DNA of 64,000 bases, taken from NCBI RefSeq assembly GCF_028372415.1, contig NC_092876.1:64880885-64944884 (forward strand), given 5' to 3'. The position numbers were made by a program, and so were the translations under genes. The notes beneath the pieces are model-generated. The model ran no database searches. It had not been told where the DNA came from and was given only the letters and a program-made list of their open reading frames with translations. Of this stretch, positions 31,515 to 43,639 are shown one piece after another (positions within the stretch are counted from its first letter, which is position 1; the number at the start of each line of letters is the position of its first letter). Source of the DNA: Notamacropus eugenii. Its lineage: Eukaryota > Chordata > Mammalia > Diprotodontia > Macropodidae.

Positions 31515-32265
31515 GAGGGGAAAGAAAGAGGAAATGGTCCTGTATGTACAAAAACATTTCTAGCAGCTCTTTTTGTAGTGACAAAGAACTGGAAACTATG
31601 GGAGTGTTCAGCAATTTGGAAATGATTGAACAAATTATGGGATACAAATGGGATGGAGTACTACTCCATAAAATGACTATAAAATGACAATAAAAATATA
31701 TAAAATGACAGAAAATATAAAATTTTCTATAAAATATGAATTTTATAAATATATAAAATATATTTATAAAATGACAGAACAGAAGCTACAAAAAATGACA
31801 GAACAGATGATCTCAAGGAGATATGGAAAAACTTGCACAAACAGATACAGAAAAAATGAGCAGAACCATTAGGAAAATATAGGCAATAATATCAATATTC
31901 TAAAAATGAACTGTTTTAAAGACTTGTTTAAATGGATGAAGAATGAAAGCCAAGAGAATGATTTGTACAATGATAATAACACTATAAAGACAAACAACTT
32001 TGAAAACTTTAAGAATATGATCAATACAGTGACCATCCATGATTCCAGAGAACCAATGATGGTACATTCACCTCTTGATAGAGAAACGAGGGATTCAGGG
32101 TACAGAAAGAAACATATTTTTTTGGACATGATCAAATGAGGGAATTATTTTTTTGCTTGACCATGCATATTTATTACAAGGAATTTATTTTTCTATTTTG
32201 GAAGGGAGAGAAAATAGATTTCTAATAGTTAAAAAAATAAAACTAATTTTTAAAAAGACGGGGGG
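31515..32265 (+). mobile_element. L1 3' region with A/T expansion
   Basis: TATGTACAAAAACATTTC, AGCAGCTCTTTTTGTAGTG and AGAACTGGAAACTATGGG are L1 3' UTR landmarks. An AAAATGACA-type expansion lies at 31670-31790. Then come CCATGATTCCAGAG, TTTTTGGACATGATC and an A-rich end. Confidence 0.7.
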
Positions 32266-32914
32266 AAAGGGACAACATGAAGTTTTAGTTCTTTCTGCCA
32301 ATCAGGATGCTCTCTTTCCCTGTTCTGTACTCAGGAATCTGACTACCAGTGACACTGGAAGAAATAACAAGAAAGAGGTAGAAACATGGGCTGCCCTAGG
32401 AGGCCTAAAAGAAAATCACCAGAGGAGAAGACAGCAGAAGGCAAATGTAGTAAGCTGATCAAGTACATTCCCTTTCCCATCCCCCCACCCCATAAAGACT
32501 TGAAACTACGGCTCTAAAAATGACTTCCTGTTCAAAAAAAAAGCCTTCCAGTATATCTAAGGAAGACTGGACACAGAGAGAAAGATGGGGAAAAGGTAAA
32601 ATTTCAGACTCTGTCAAATAGTAGCCACACTGTGCCAACTGGATGACTTGGTGAAAAGAAACACACCGGTGGGGGCTCAAGAGCTATGGTTTTTGATTGA
32701 GTGCTGACCCACATGGTGCCTCAACAACTATGTATGAAAGGGTGCTCTGGGTGTTACAATAATAAGAGTTCAAATTTCTACAGCACTTCCCAGTGTTTGC
32801 AAAGCTCAGCAGAAGCCAAACGAAATAACATGCTCAAAGTTAGAACTAGAAAAAGGGAACAGGGACTCAAAGCCAGGTTATCTGTCACCAAGTGCAAGCG
32901 CTCTTTCCTTTGCC
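32266..32914. other. Intron, mostly unassigned
   Basis: Contains CACACCGGTGGGGGCTC at 32664-32680, a motif shared with 43.18 and 52.0 kb. A reverse MIR-like piece is near 32745-32900. No exon is seen. Confidence 0.35.
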
Positions 32915-33390
32915 AAATCACACCTCTGCTCAAGAAGCTTCATGGACTCCCCCCATCATCTCTAGGGAAAAAAACCCTTAAACTTCTTTATTTACTGTTT
33001 TAAACCCATCACATTCTCACTGCAGCATATTTTTCCAGGTGTGTTACACATGATTCTCTCTTGTGCCCTCTATAGGTTAGTCAAACTGGACTGACTACCA
33101 GCTCTTGTTAATCCTTCACACAGGCTTCATCCTGTGCCTGGCTCCTCCTCTCTGATTCTTGCATCCATAGCACCTTCCTTCAAGAAACACCATCTCCTTC
33201 AAGAAACCTTCCCTGACTCCCCTCCCCAAATCATTTGTTTTTATACATCTTGGAGTCACTTATTGGTGAACCTACTGTTTTCCCCAAGAAAAATATATTC
33301 TCCTTGAGGGCAGAGACCGCCTCACTTTCACATCTGTATACCTAATGCGTCATACGTAGCAGTCACTTGATATTTCTTGACTGATAATAC
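32915..33390 (+). mobile_element. L2 ORF2 end and 3' UTR
   Basis: AATCACACCTCTGCTCAAG, AACCTTCCCTGACTCCCC, TCTCCTTGAGGGCAGAGACC, TTGATATTTCTTGACTGATA. Confidence 0.75.
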
Positions 33391-33607
33391 CACGATGAAA
33401 CAATAACATTTTAACATTGAAAATTCCATGAAAGGAACCTGCAGAATCTCTGTAGTCACATACCAAGTGTACAGAATCAGAGCTGGATGAATCATCTACC
33501 AGTTACATATACGGATTCTGACGGCTCTTCTACTTCACCAAAGTGAATGAACCCCACCGGAAAATCCCAGGCCTAACCACTGCTTTATGCTAACGATGCC
33601 TCCTTCT

Positions 33608-33800
33608 GCAGAGTATTTTTCATTTTACAAAATACTTAATATTAATTATCTTATTTGATCCTCACAACACACCAAGGAAGTAGGTGGTGCCAATATCATT
33701 ATCCCCTCTTTGTAATGAGGAGGATGGAATTTAGGAGGAGAAATTACTGGACCGAGGTCATACAGCTCAAGCCATAGGATGGGAATTGGAACCCATGGCT
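33608..33800 (-). mobile_element. THER1/MIR-type SINE
   Basis: TATCTTATTTGATCCTCAC, GAAGTAGGTGGTGCCAATAT, CATACAGCTCAAGCC. Confidence 0.75.
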
Positions 33801-33828
33801 CCTCCCTCCAAGTTCACCTTGTGCTTGT

Positions 33829-33830
<2 letters not shown>

Positions 33831-33889
<59 letters not shown>

Positions 33890-33995
33890 GTCTGTATGTG
33901 TCTCTCTCTGTCTGTCTGTCTGTCTGTGTGTGTCTCTCTGTATGTCTCTCTCCCTCCCTCCTTCCTTCCCTCTCTCTCTTTCCCTCTCTCAGAGA
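33831..33995. repeat. (TC)n microsatellite grading into TGTC/TCCC
   Basis: About 26 TC dinucleotides from 33831 are followed by TCTG/TGTC tetranucleotides and CTCCCTCCTTCC text to 33995. Open frames here simply read Ser-Leu repeats. Confidence 0.95.
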
Positions 33996-34124
33996 TTAGT
34001 ACAAAATGGATTGTCAATGCTGACAATGGTTATAAATGCTGGTACAGAGTGCTCAGTATGTGAGGACCCAGGGCAATTAACCCTGCGTGCTCCCGCCCCA
34101 TTTAGCTCCCAACCATCCGCCACG

Positions 34125-34310
34125 TCCATAATGAAATCATGTCCAACAGAATGTAGACTCCTTGAGGGCAGGGATAGATATTTTCTTTCAGCCAAAGACA
34201 AGATTTATTAGACCAGTCAAGGTGGGTGTGATTCTAAAAATCTGCCATATTGCCCTGACTCTTCAGGAATAGATTAAAAAAACCCAAACCAATCTATAGT
34301 ATTCTCAGTG
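34125..34310 (+). mobile_element. L2 3' UTR fragment
   Basis: AACAGAATGTAGACTCCTTG, AGGGCAGGGATAG. A related tail (GGGGCCTTCCACATAGC) resumes after the SINE at 34545. Confidence 0.55.
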
Positions 34311-34312
34311 AG

Positions 34313-34542
34313 GGGAGGTAGGTGGCTCAGTTCATAGAGTGACAAGACTAGAATCAGGAAGACCTGAGTTCAAATGTAGCCTCAGATACTAACTGTGTGA
34401 CCCTGGGCAAGTCACTTAACCCTGTGTGCTTCAGTTTCCTCATCTATAAAATGAACTGGAGAAGGAAATGGCAAACCACTTCAGCTTCTCTGCCCATATG
34501 GGATCATGAAGACTGGGACACAACTGAAATGACTGAACAACA
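34313..34542 (+). mobile_element. tRNA-type marsupial SINE, full length
   Basis: GGTAGGTGGCTCAGTTC, AGGAAGACCTGAGTTCAAA, TGTGTGACCCTGGGCAAGTC, GGAGAAGGAAATGGCAAACC, ending TGACTGAACAACAG. Confidence 0.9.
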
Positions 34543-34947
34543 GTTCCCAGTGCCTTAAATGGGGCCTTCCACATAGCAAGTGCTTACAATTATCTACAGA
34601 ATTTAATTCAGTTGAATTGAAATTGACACAGGGATTCAGCCTATGTGAGATAGGTGTATGTGAAATAAACAGATAATCTATCACAATTTTCCTGCCTAAA
34701 AATCGGTAAGGGGAGGGCAGCCAATTGTTAATATAACCCCTTAATTTTATTTTAGGAAGATCATCTGCTACTGCAGGCAACCAACTCCTGGCTCCTGCTG
34801 CATGCCCAGCCTCTTTGCACCCCTGACCAGACACTAGTACCTATAGTTTAGGAGAAAAGAACAAAAGAACTGGACCCAGGGCAAGGTCCCTATTTACCCT
34901 GGCCAAGGGGAATTCTCTGCACACACTATACAGAAACACACTTTAAT

Positions 34948-35038
34948 TCCACAAACATATGCAAAGCACTTACAAACATTTACTAGGGCTAAGGACACAG
35001 GAGTAAAAAGATAAGGTTGTTACCCTCAAGGAGATACA
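34948..35038 (-). mobile_element. L2 LINE 3' terminus
   Basis: TTCCACAAACATATGCAAAG, ACATTTACTAGGGCTAAGG, CCCTCAAGGAGATAC. Confidence 0.55.
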
Positions 35039-35271
35039 GAAGAGCAGTGATGGAAAAGATCTTAAAAGTACAGAATATTAGAGTTAGAAGGAACCTCAGA
35101 ACATGGAATGTCAGAGCTAGTAGGAATCTCAGAACACAGAAGTGTTAGAACTCAAAAGAGGCCTTAGGATACAGAATGTTAAATCTAAAAGGAACTTTAG
35201 AACATACATGACAGACTAGAAAGAAACTAGAACCCAGAATATGAGAGCCTGGAGGAACCTCAAAATCCTGA
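35039..35271 (-). repeat. ~34 bp tandem array, left half
   Basis: Six to seven units of 31-35 bp, each with a GAA(C/T)CT(C/T)AGAACA core followed by GAATGTTAGAGCT or a variant. The array resumes after an L1 fragment at about 35945. Confidence 0.8.
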
Positions 35272-35943
35272 GCAATAGAACACAGACTGAGAGATTGAAA
35301 TGACAGAAACGTAAATTAAAGCAACTCTGAGGTTCTACCTCATAGCCACCATATTGCCAAAGATTGAAAAAAAAGGAAAATTACAATTGTTGGAGGGGCT
35401 GTGGGAAAATAGGCTCCACTGTTGGTGGAGCAGTGGATTGATCACAGTCATTCTGGAAAGCAATTTAGAACTATGCCCCAAAAGTCATTACACTGTTACA
35501 AACCCTTTTACCCAATGACACAGCTGCTTAAGACTATACCCCCAAGTGAGCAAAGAAATAGGAAAAGGACCAACATAAAAAAAATACTTATAATAGTCCT
35601 TTCAGTCCATCAAGTGAGGAATGGATAAACAGATTATGGTATAGTAACATAATGGAATACTACTGTGCTCTAAGAAATGAACAAAAATATGATTTTGGAG
35701 AAACCTAAGATTTATATGGACTGATAAAGAGATGTGAGCCTAACTAGGAAAACAATTTATACTCTAATATCAGCACAGTGAAAACAAGACTTCAGAACTC
35801 TGAATGATGCAATCATGGTTCGCAAGCATTGACGATGAAGCATTCTACCCATCTCCTGACAGAGGGAATGGATTACTATGCAGAATGAGACACACAATTT
35901 TGGATACGGCCTAAAAGATTAAATTAATTCAGAATTTTTTTAA
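35272..35943 (+). mobile_element. L1 3' region inserted in the array
   Basis: AAAGCAACTCTGAGGTTCTA, TGTTGGTGGAGCAGTGG, TCATTCTGGAAAGCAATTTAG, AATGGAATACTACTGTGC, and the end CACACAATTTTGGATACGG plus TTTTTTTAAAAAG. Confidence 0.75.
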
Positions 35944-36160
35944 AAAGATGGAGCTTAAAGGTATTTTAGAACATAGAATGCTAGAACATTGAGGAACCTC
36001 AGAATACAGAACAATATTAGAGCTTAATGAGAACTTAGAACAAAGAATGTTAGAACTTAAAGGAATCTTAGAACATATAATGGTAAAGCTGGAAGGAATG
36101 TTATAATATTAGAGCTGAAGGGAAATCAGAGCCTGGAATGTGAAAGGAATGTACAAAGTC
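35944..36160 (-). repeat. ~34 bp tandem array, right half
   Basis: Five to six units, for example GGTATTTTAGAACATAGAATG, AACTTAGAACAAAGAATGTT, GGAATCTTAGAACATATAAT. Confidence 0.8.
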
Positions 36161-36660
36161 ATTGAGTCCAACATCATCATTTTCTAACAGGAGGAAAGTA
36201 ATATGCAGAGGAAGATAACAACTTGGTCCCATCCCACCAGTAGGTGGCAGTGCTGAGACCCAAGCCGCAGAGCTCCTCCCCCAGCAATCCACTGCCAAGC
36301 ACAGGACTTAGTATATTCCAACAACTCAGCTCTGTAAATTGCATGCGACATGTGTTGGTAGATCTCTCTCCCCCATAAAGCAAGTGTTTATTAAGTTCAC
36401 AAGACCTTTTTGGATCTTCTTAAAAGTTCTGGATCTTCTGGAGGTTTCTCTGTTCACAGTGGCCATATCACTAAGAAACAGCAACACATTCCATTTGTCT
36501 GAAGGAAAACATCTCTGACATTTTTCTTCTAGTTACCACCTGAAAGATCAAAATGCAACATTTTTAGGGCGTGGATGAAATTCTGACCATTGTATCTCCC
36601 TCTTTTCATCTTTTTTTTCCCCCAAGTAGATTGTAACCTTTCAGAGGGTAAGAACTGTAT
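36161..36660. other. Intron with MIR remnant and L2-like tail
   Basis: A reverse MIR-like segment is at 36165-36300. An L2-like plus 3' UTR (GATTGTAACCTTTCAGAGGG) is at 36610-36660. No exon is seen. Confidence 0.35.
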
Positions 36661-36661
36661 C

Positions 36662-36768
36662 CATAAAGTCACAAAATGTTATAATTAGAAGAGACCTAAG
36701 AACATAGAATGTCATGGCTTGAAGTGACTTTCAAACAGAGAATGTTATGGCAAGAAGCAATGAGATAA
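36662..36768 (-). repeat. Short array of ~34 bp units
   Basis: AGAGACCTAAGAACATAGAA, TGTCATGGCTTGAAGTGAC, CAGAGAATGTTATGGC: about three units. Confidence 0.6.
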
Positions 36769-36984
36769 TATCTGTAAAGCACTTAGCGACTTCCACACAG
36801 TGGGCACTTAAAACATGCTTATTCCTGATTCCTAATTTAAGGAACTTGAAGCCCCAGAACTTCAGAGTCACTTATATACAATTCATATTTACTCAAAAGA
36901 ATCCTAATTAGCCACATAGGAAGCAAGTGAATGAAGAATGCCCATGGTCCAAACGATGATATTCAGTTAGCTAGGGTTTTGTGA

Positions 36985-37120
36985 TATTCTACTGGGATAC
37001 ATTATTTATATGCATTTATAATTAATGTAAAATAATTGTATATATTATATTAATTTATTATAATATCATTTATAGTGATATTATTATGTTAAATATCATA
37101 TATTATATTTTTTGGCTTAT
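36985..37120. repeat. AT-rich palindromic tract
   Basis: Runs of ATTATATTAATTTATTATAA-like text with self-complementary stretches. No coding signal. Confidence 0.75.
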
Positions 37121-37319
37121 TACTGAATTCATTGCAGAGTGACATTGGCTGGCCAAAGTTCTGTGGCCTGTGCCATTATAAGTATTTGTGGAGTTGAATG
37201 GAATTAAATTATTGCTTGTTTAATGTTTACATGACTACATGAGAAGATGATACTTACAACTTCTAAGAACTTTATCATTTATTAGTTAGAAGGAGTATAC
37301 ACAGGCAGAGGGCATAGGA

Positions 37320-39385
37320 GTGAGATGACTATGATAGGATGGTATTTTAAAAATACAATTGAGGGGTGAGAAAGAGGGATGTACTGAATGAAGGGGGAAG
37401 GGACAAGTAGAATAAGGTAAATTATCTCACATAAAAGAGGCACAAAAAAGCTTTTACAGTGGAGGGGAAGATGGGAGGGTTTGGGGATGGGATGGGCAAC
37501 ATTTGAGCCTTACCCTCATCAGAATTGACTGAAAGAGAGAATAACATACACACTCAGTTAGGTATAGAAATCTTTCTTACCCTGCAGGGTAGTAGGAAGG
37601 AAAAGGAATGGAGTGGGAGAGTAGAGGCTGGATTGGGGAAGGTGGTAGTCAGAAGCAAAACAGTTTTGAGGAGGGACAGGGTGAAAAGAAAGAAAGTAAG
37701 ATAAAGTATAGAGGAAAATACACAACTAGTAATCATAACTGAATGTGAATGGGATGAACTCACCCATAAAACAGAAGCATATAGCAGAATAGATTAAAAA
37801 ATAGAATCCTACTACATGGTGTTTACAAGAAATATATCTGAAACAGAAAAAGATACACAGATTAAAGGTAAGGGAACAGAGTAAAATCTATTATGGTTCA
37901 GTTTAGTTTTGTTATTTTTTTTGGAGAGGGGAAGGCAAGGCAATTGGGGTTAAGTGACTTGCCCAAGGTCACACAGCTAGTAAATGTCAAGTGTCTAAGG
38001 TCAAATTTGAACTCAAGTCCTCCTGATTCCAGGGCCAGTGGTCTATTCACTCAGCTGAGATTTTTAAAAAAGCATGAATGACAATCATGCTCTCAGACAA
38101 AGTAAAAGCAAAAATAGATCTAATTAAAAGAGATAAACGGGAAAATTACATTTTGCTAAGATACCATAGACAAAGAAGTGATATCAGTACTAAATACACA
38201 TGTACCAAATGGTATGGCATCTAAATCACATTAATTTAAAAAGGATTTACACAAAGAAAATTAACTCAGACAAAATTAGAGGGAAAACAGAAAACTGGGG
38301 GAAATTTTTATGGCAAATTTCTCTGACGAAAAGGTCTCATTTCTCAACCATATAGAGAACTGAATCAAACTTATAAAAGTAAGAGCCATTCCTGAATTGA
38401 TAAATGGTCAAAGAATATGAACAGGCAGTTTTCAGACAAAGAAATCAAAGCTACCTATAATCATATTTTGTAAATGCTCTAAATCACTATTGATTAGGAA
38501 ATGTACACCAAAACAACTTGGAAGTATCACTTCATACCAATCAGATGGACTAATATAACAAAAAGGGAAAGTGACAAGTGCTGGTTGGGATGTGGGAAAA
38601 TTGAGACACTAATGTACTGTAGCTGCTCTCCATTCTGGAGAATAATTTGAAACTATGCCCAAACGGCTATAAAATTACACATACCTTTTAATGCAGCAAT
38701 ACCACTACCAGATCTGTATGTGAAAGACTTTTTTTTAAAAAAGAAAAAGGGCCTATATGTACAAAAATATTTGTAGCAGTTCTTTTCATGATGACAAAGA
38801 ACTGGAAATTGAAGAATATCCATCAACTGGGGAATGGCTGAATAAGTTGAGATATATGATTGTGATGGAATGCTATTGTGTTATAGGAAATGATGAGTAG
38901 GATGCTCTCAGAAAAATATGAAAAGATTTACATGAACTGATGCAAAGTGAAGTGAGCAGAACCAGGGAGAACATTGTACACAGTAACAGCAATACTCTAG
39001 GATGATCAACTGTGAATGACTTAGCTATTCTCAGCAATACAATCATCTAACACAAATCTGAAGGATTTATGATAAAAAATTCTATCCACCTCCAGAGAAA
39101 AAATTGATGAAGTTTGAATGTAAATTGAAGAATACATTTTTTTCAAATTATTTTTCATGGAGTTTTTTGACCTGTGTTTTCTTTTACAACATGGCTAACA
39201 TGTAAATGTTTTACCTGACTGAACATGTATAATCTATATCAAATTGCTTGCTTTCTTAAGGAGTGGGGAGAGGAAGGAGCGAAAGAGGGAGAGAATTTGG
39301 GACTCAAAATTTTTTGTTAAAAATTGTTATTACATGTAATTTGAAATAATAAAATCCATCTCTCTGTCTCTTAAAAAAAAGGATG
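37320..39385 (+). mobile_element. Internally deleted L1 (inter-ORF/EN start joined to 3' end)
   Basis: 37320-37860 resembles the L1 inter-ORF region (AGTGGAGGGGAAGATGGG, CACACTCAGTTAGGTATAG). 38080-38220 matches the start of ORF2, with broken frames reading KIDLIKRDK and ENYILL. From about 38230-38340 it jumps to the L1 3' region (AAATGGTCAAAGAATATGAA, CTAAATCACTATTGATTAGG) and ends in AATAATAAAATCC with an A tail. Most of ORF2, including the reverse transcriptase, is missing. Confidence 0.7.
37908..38057 (-). mobile_element. tRNA-type SINE nested in L1
   Basis: T-rich start, AAGGCAATTGGGGTTAAGTG, CACACAGCTAGTAAATGTC, CCTCCTGATTCCAGGGCC. It interrupts the L1 ORF2 start. Confidence 0.85.
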
Positions 39386-39389
39386 AATC

Positions 39390-40449
39390 TACAAACACAG
39401 TTGGACTTAATATTTTGCTTGAATTTGTCTTGTATCACCAAACTCATCATCAGAGATGTTACTGTATGTGAATATTTGGCAACAGAAGTGGTAATGAGCC
39501 ATTCAAAATTGAGTAACTTTTTTGAATCTTATAGTTTAGCCTGAAACCACTGGATAGACATTTGTATTGTTGGTCAAAAGCCCAATGAAGGTCATGGCAC
39601 CAAAATGTCCTAGCAGTCACCATATTCTTTGCCAGTTTCACTTAGGAATCTCTTTAATGAATCAATAAAATTATTAATTGTATTCTCATCCCCTGAGTGC
39701 ATGTCTTTTTAATGTTCTACATCATAAATCAGTTCTGCTGCATATTGATGTACGATGGTCATCTTGAAGAAAAGCCCATGTGGGATTATTTGAGTGGAGA
39801 GCTACCCAACTGTCCACAGCAGAAAGAGGCCAAACAGAATCAAAGACCATTTTGTATTTTTCTTTGTTCCATGGGCTGTCATGGCTCAGAAATTCATCAC
39901 CAAAAGGCCAACCAACCAGAGATCAGTTCCTCTTTACTCAGCTAGGCTGGTATTTAGAAAGCACGCATCATCTGCTCTCAGGGCTATTCTGTTTTATAAA
40001 CATTAATTCATGTTTTCCTTTTAAACCATAAACCTGTCCCTAGGATTAAAAACCCCATCCTTTTATACTTGCTAAAACAGTGGAGGTCACTTATTCTCAA
40101 GTTATCATTTTTATTACTGCCAAAAAAGCTTTAGGCTAAGAACACTGAGTCCTGAGAGTGGAATGTTGGGAGAACATTGGAAATTGACTAGGGTCACTTC
40201 TCCCTTTGTGCTTATGAAATTAGACTTATCATTGCCCAAGGGTTAAGATTTTCTTTTTTCCCTCACATTCAGCAAAACTTTAATTTCTGTATGTAGATTG
40301 GTGGTTTTTTTTCCCTTTTACCTCTGAAAAGCTAAGGAATAGCTGCCTAATTCTGTCCCATAAGCAACTACCCCATGATAACTCTTAAAATGTGAGTAGA
40401 TCCAAGATAATATGTCTAAAGCAGAAACACTTTAAGTAGATTCTCCCTG
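39390..40449. other. Unassigned intron, about 1 kb
   Basis: No repeat family recognised. Short frames on both strands (60-83 codons) have no splice context that fits STPG1. This is one candidate interval for the missing STPG1 start exon. Confidence 0.35.
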
Positions 40450-40775
40450 TTAGTCACAGAGTTGGAAAGGGTGATAGAACAGAAAATATTGTTGCCAGGA
40501 GAAACCTTACAGATCATCTGGTCCAAGACTCTTATTTTATGGATGATAAAACAGCTACGGTCACTGAGCGGCTTAGATAGAATAACAGAATCATAGGTCT
40601 GGAGCCAGGAGGTACATTAAAGGTCATCTGGCTCAAACTCTCATTTTTCAGATAAGGAAACTTGGGTCTTGAGAGATTAAGTAATTTGACCAGAGTTATA
40701 CAGGGAGCTCGTGCCAGGGACAGTCTGCCACCCTCAATCTGGCTGATACCAAGGTCAACACTTTAAGTTGGCTGT
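40450..40775 (-). mobile_element. Two MIR-type fragments
   Basis: 40450-40570: AGATCATCTGGTCCAAGAC. 40590-40775: AAGGTCATCTGGCTCAAAC, AGATTAAGTAATTTGACC. Confidence 0.6.
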
Positions 40776-42034
40776 TCCATCCAATGGAGCCCCCTAGAAT
40801 CCCCATCTCTAATAGGGTTCATTCCAATACCCCACATTCACTTCCAAGTTAGATAGGTCCTAAGAAAAAAAGTAGAAATTGTATTGCTAACTTAAATCTC
40901 TTTCTCAGAAAATGGGATTAAACTGCTGCAGTAAGAGTTAGACAATGAGGAAAGACCCTCATCTGTAAAATGGAGGCTTGGACTCCATGACCACCAAGGG
41001 CTAAGTTCTATGCTGTACTACTGAAATACTACCTTAATGAGTATGAGATAACAAAGTTCTTCTCTGAGAGTCCCTAATTAAGGTCCAAAGTTGGGGATGT
41101 CAGGGAGAACATATCCTAAAAGGGTTATCAAAAAAAAAAAAAAAAAGGAGATGCTCATTCAAAAATTTTTCACAGTATTAAATGTAATTGCAAAAAATCT
41201 CCTAAGTGGCCTAAACATCCTACAATAGGGCCTAAAGTTAAATGGAGTGGAGAAGTGGAGAAGCAGGATTGTCACTTTCTTCAGGAAACCCTTCCTAGTA
41301 CCTTCAGCGAGTAGTAGACCTTCCCCCAAATCCCTCATAGTCATTGGGTATGGATGGGTATGCCCCTTTTAGACTTCAATGAGATTGTAGGCCATATGGA
41401 AAAAATAGAGGAAAAAAAATATAAGAAGAAAGACTTTCAGATGCAAAAGAGGTATTCTATGCCTCAGAAAAGGTCAGAGGCATAATTGCACATAAAGAGA
41501 CCAGTAAGACAAAGACAGGACACAAACTTAGCCAAGACCTTTCTCCCCAGGTCTTCTTGTTGGTGCCTAAGACCCCAACAGGAGTATGAGAAATATTACT
41601 GGCTACTCACCATAAGTAAAAGTGGAGAACTTTCTCTGAAAAGGGAAGAATTATTGAATGGGAAAAGTTATACCTCCTTTGTCTCTTAAAATCAGAAGCA
41701 TATGGGTTCAAATTCCATCTCTGACACTCACTGCCATTTGCTGAAGGTTAAGTCACTTAACCTCTTTGGCCTCTGAGGTCTAGACTGATTGTCCTATGAT
41801 CTTTCCTAGAGGTAATTAACCTCATATCAAGGTTTCTGCTAGGCCTAGGCTTCGAGTTTGAGCCCTTGCTAAGGAAAAAAAGAAAAAACACTCTAAATGC
41901 ATCCATTCAAGCCAGATGGTGGAGGTGGTAAATGATGCAGTTCCTAACCATAAAGTGGGCCCCAGCAGATCAACTTGTCCAGAAGAAGCAACAATCCCTG
42001 TAAATAGCTCAATGTCTAATCAATCAGCCCTAGC
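40776..42034. other. Intron, mostly unassigned
   Basis: A MIR 3' tail (CCTCATCTGTAAAATGGAGG) is at 40950-41030, an A-homopolymer at 41130-41146, and a MIR-like plus piece at 41700-41815. No exon is recognised. Confidence 0.35.
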
Positions 42035-42865
42035 CTATAAAAATGCAAATTAAAACTCCTCTAAGGTATTACCTCATACCTATCAAATTGGCTAACATGA
42101 TAGAAAAGGAAAATGACAAATATTGGAGGTGACATGGAAAAATTGGGATACTACTGCATTGTTGGTGGAGTTGTGAACTAGTCCAGCCATTCTGGAAAAC
42201 AATTTGGCACTATGTCAAAAGGCTATAAAATTGTGCATACCGTTTGACTCAATAATACCAGCAGTATCCCAAAGAGATAAAAGGAAAAGGACCTATCTGT
42301 ACAAAAATATTTATAGCAGCTCTTTTTTGAGGTGGCAAAGAACTGGAAACTGAGAAGATGTCCATCAACTGAGGAATGGCTAAACAAGTTGTGGTATTGT
42401 AATGGTATTTTATTGTGCTATAAAAATTATTAACAGGATGCTTTCATAAAAATCTGGGAAGACTTATATAAACTGATGCAGAGTGAAGTGAGCAGAGAAC
42501 ACTGTATCCAGTAACCATAATATGTAATGATGATCAACTGTGAAAGATTTATCTATTCTGATCAATGCAGTGATCTTAAAAAATTTCATTGAACTCACAA
42601 TGAAGAATGTTATCCACTTCAGGAGGAAGAACTAATGAATTCTGAGTGCAGATTAAAGCATACTTTTTGCACTTTATTTTTCTTGCTTTTTTTGCAATAT
42701 GGCTAATATGGAAATGTGTTTTGCATGACTTCACATATGTAATCGATATCATATTGCCTGACTCTCAGTGCGGGAGGGGAGGCATGTAGAGTGACAAAGA
42801 GAATTTGAAACCCAAAATTTTTTAAATTAATGTTAAAAACAAATTATTTTTTTAAAGAGAGGTAA
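42035..42865 (+). mobile_element. L1 3' region
   Basis: AAAATGCAAATTAAAACTCC, TATCAAATTGGCTAACATG, GCATTGTTGGTGGAGTTG, GTACAAAAATATTTATAGC, ATGCAGAGTGAAGTGAGCAG, and a TTTAAATTAATGTTAAAAAC end. 5'-truncated. Confidence 0.85.
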
Positions 42866-43480
42866 TGTGCCCTTCAAAGAGATAGTTTAGTTGATCAAGT
42901 CATCAATTATACCCTGCAGCAAACTTCATGAAGACTCTTATAAAAAGTCTTTGAGTCCCTACAGTTCCAAATTGAGTTGCTGTATGTGCTCTCTACAAAT
43001 GTGCCTCACAATCATTGTCCTATATGTCTGAGCCTTCTCTAGCCTTCCTCCCTATATCTCTGTGTGTATTTGGGGGATATTAGTATCCAGGTAACGATTC
43101 ATAGCTATTATTCTTGCTATGCCATTTTAGTAAATGTCTTCACTACAGCAGACTTAATCTACTGGCTGACTGATAAAGGGAAAGCACACCAGTGGGGGCT
43201 TGAAGTCTACAGTTTTGGGAGAATAGCCACCTACAGAATTATTCCTAAAACCTCAAGAAAGAGGAGGTACCACTATCTGGGGACCCAATCTGCCAGTGCC
43301 AGTATGAGTTGGGGGAGTGAGCCCAGAGGAGATTCTATACGTATACACTTGTATGTGTGGACAGTTGTCTCTCCCAACAGAATGTAAGCTTCTTAAAAGA
43401 AGGGCCTGCTTCCCTTCTTTCTTGTCCGTAGCATACTGCTCAGAAAATAGTTAGTCCCTAATTAATAATTCTTGAATGAC
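42866..43480. other. Intron with L2-like tail and shared GGGGGCTT motif
   Basis: CACACCAGTGGGGGCTTGAAG is at 43184-43204. 43370-43480 resembles a plus L2 3' UTR (CAACAGAATGTAAGCTTC). No exon is supported. Confidence 0.4.
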
Positions 43481-43639
43481 TGAATAAGAAAGTTCCTCCT
43501 CTGACCCATACATGCTGTGTGACCTCAAGGGAGTGATTTAACCCCTCACTTATCCAGGCAACTATCTAAGACTGTATAAGTCCCAAACACTCTTTGATTT
43601 ACATCAGCAGAGGAAGTTTCCTTATGGTCCAGACCAAAA

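Noticed and set aside
33779..34211. Ser/Leu-rich frames of 94 and 141 codons
   Set aside because: They are direct translations of a TC/TGTC microsatellite.
43064..43387. 107-codon plus frame
   Set aside because: No domain and it ends in an L2-like 3' UTR; the region is treated as unassigned repeat-like sequence.
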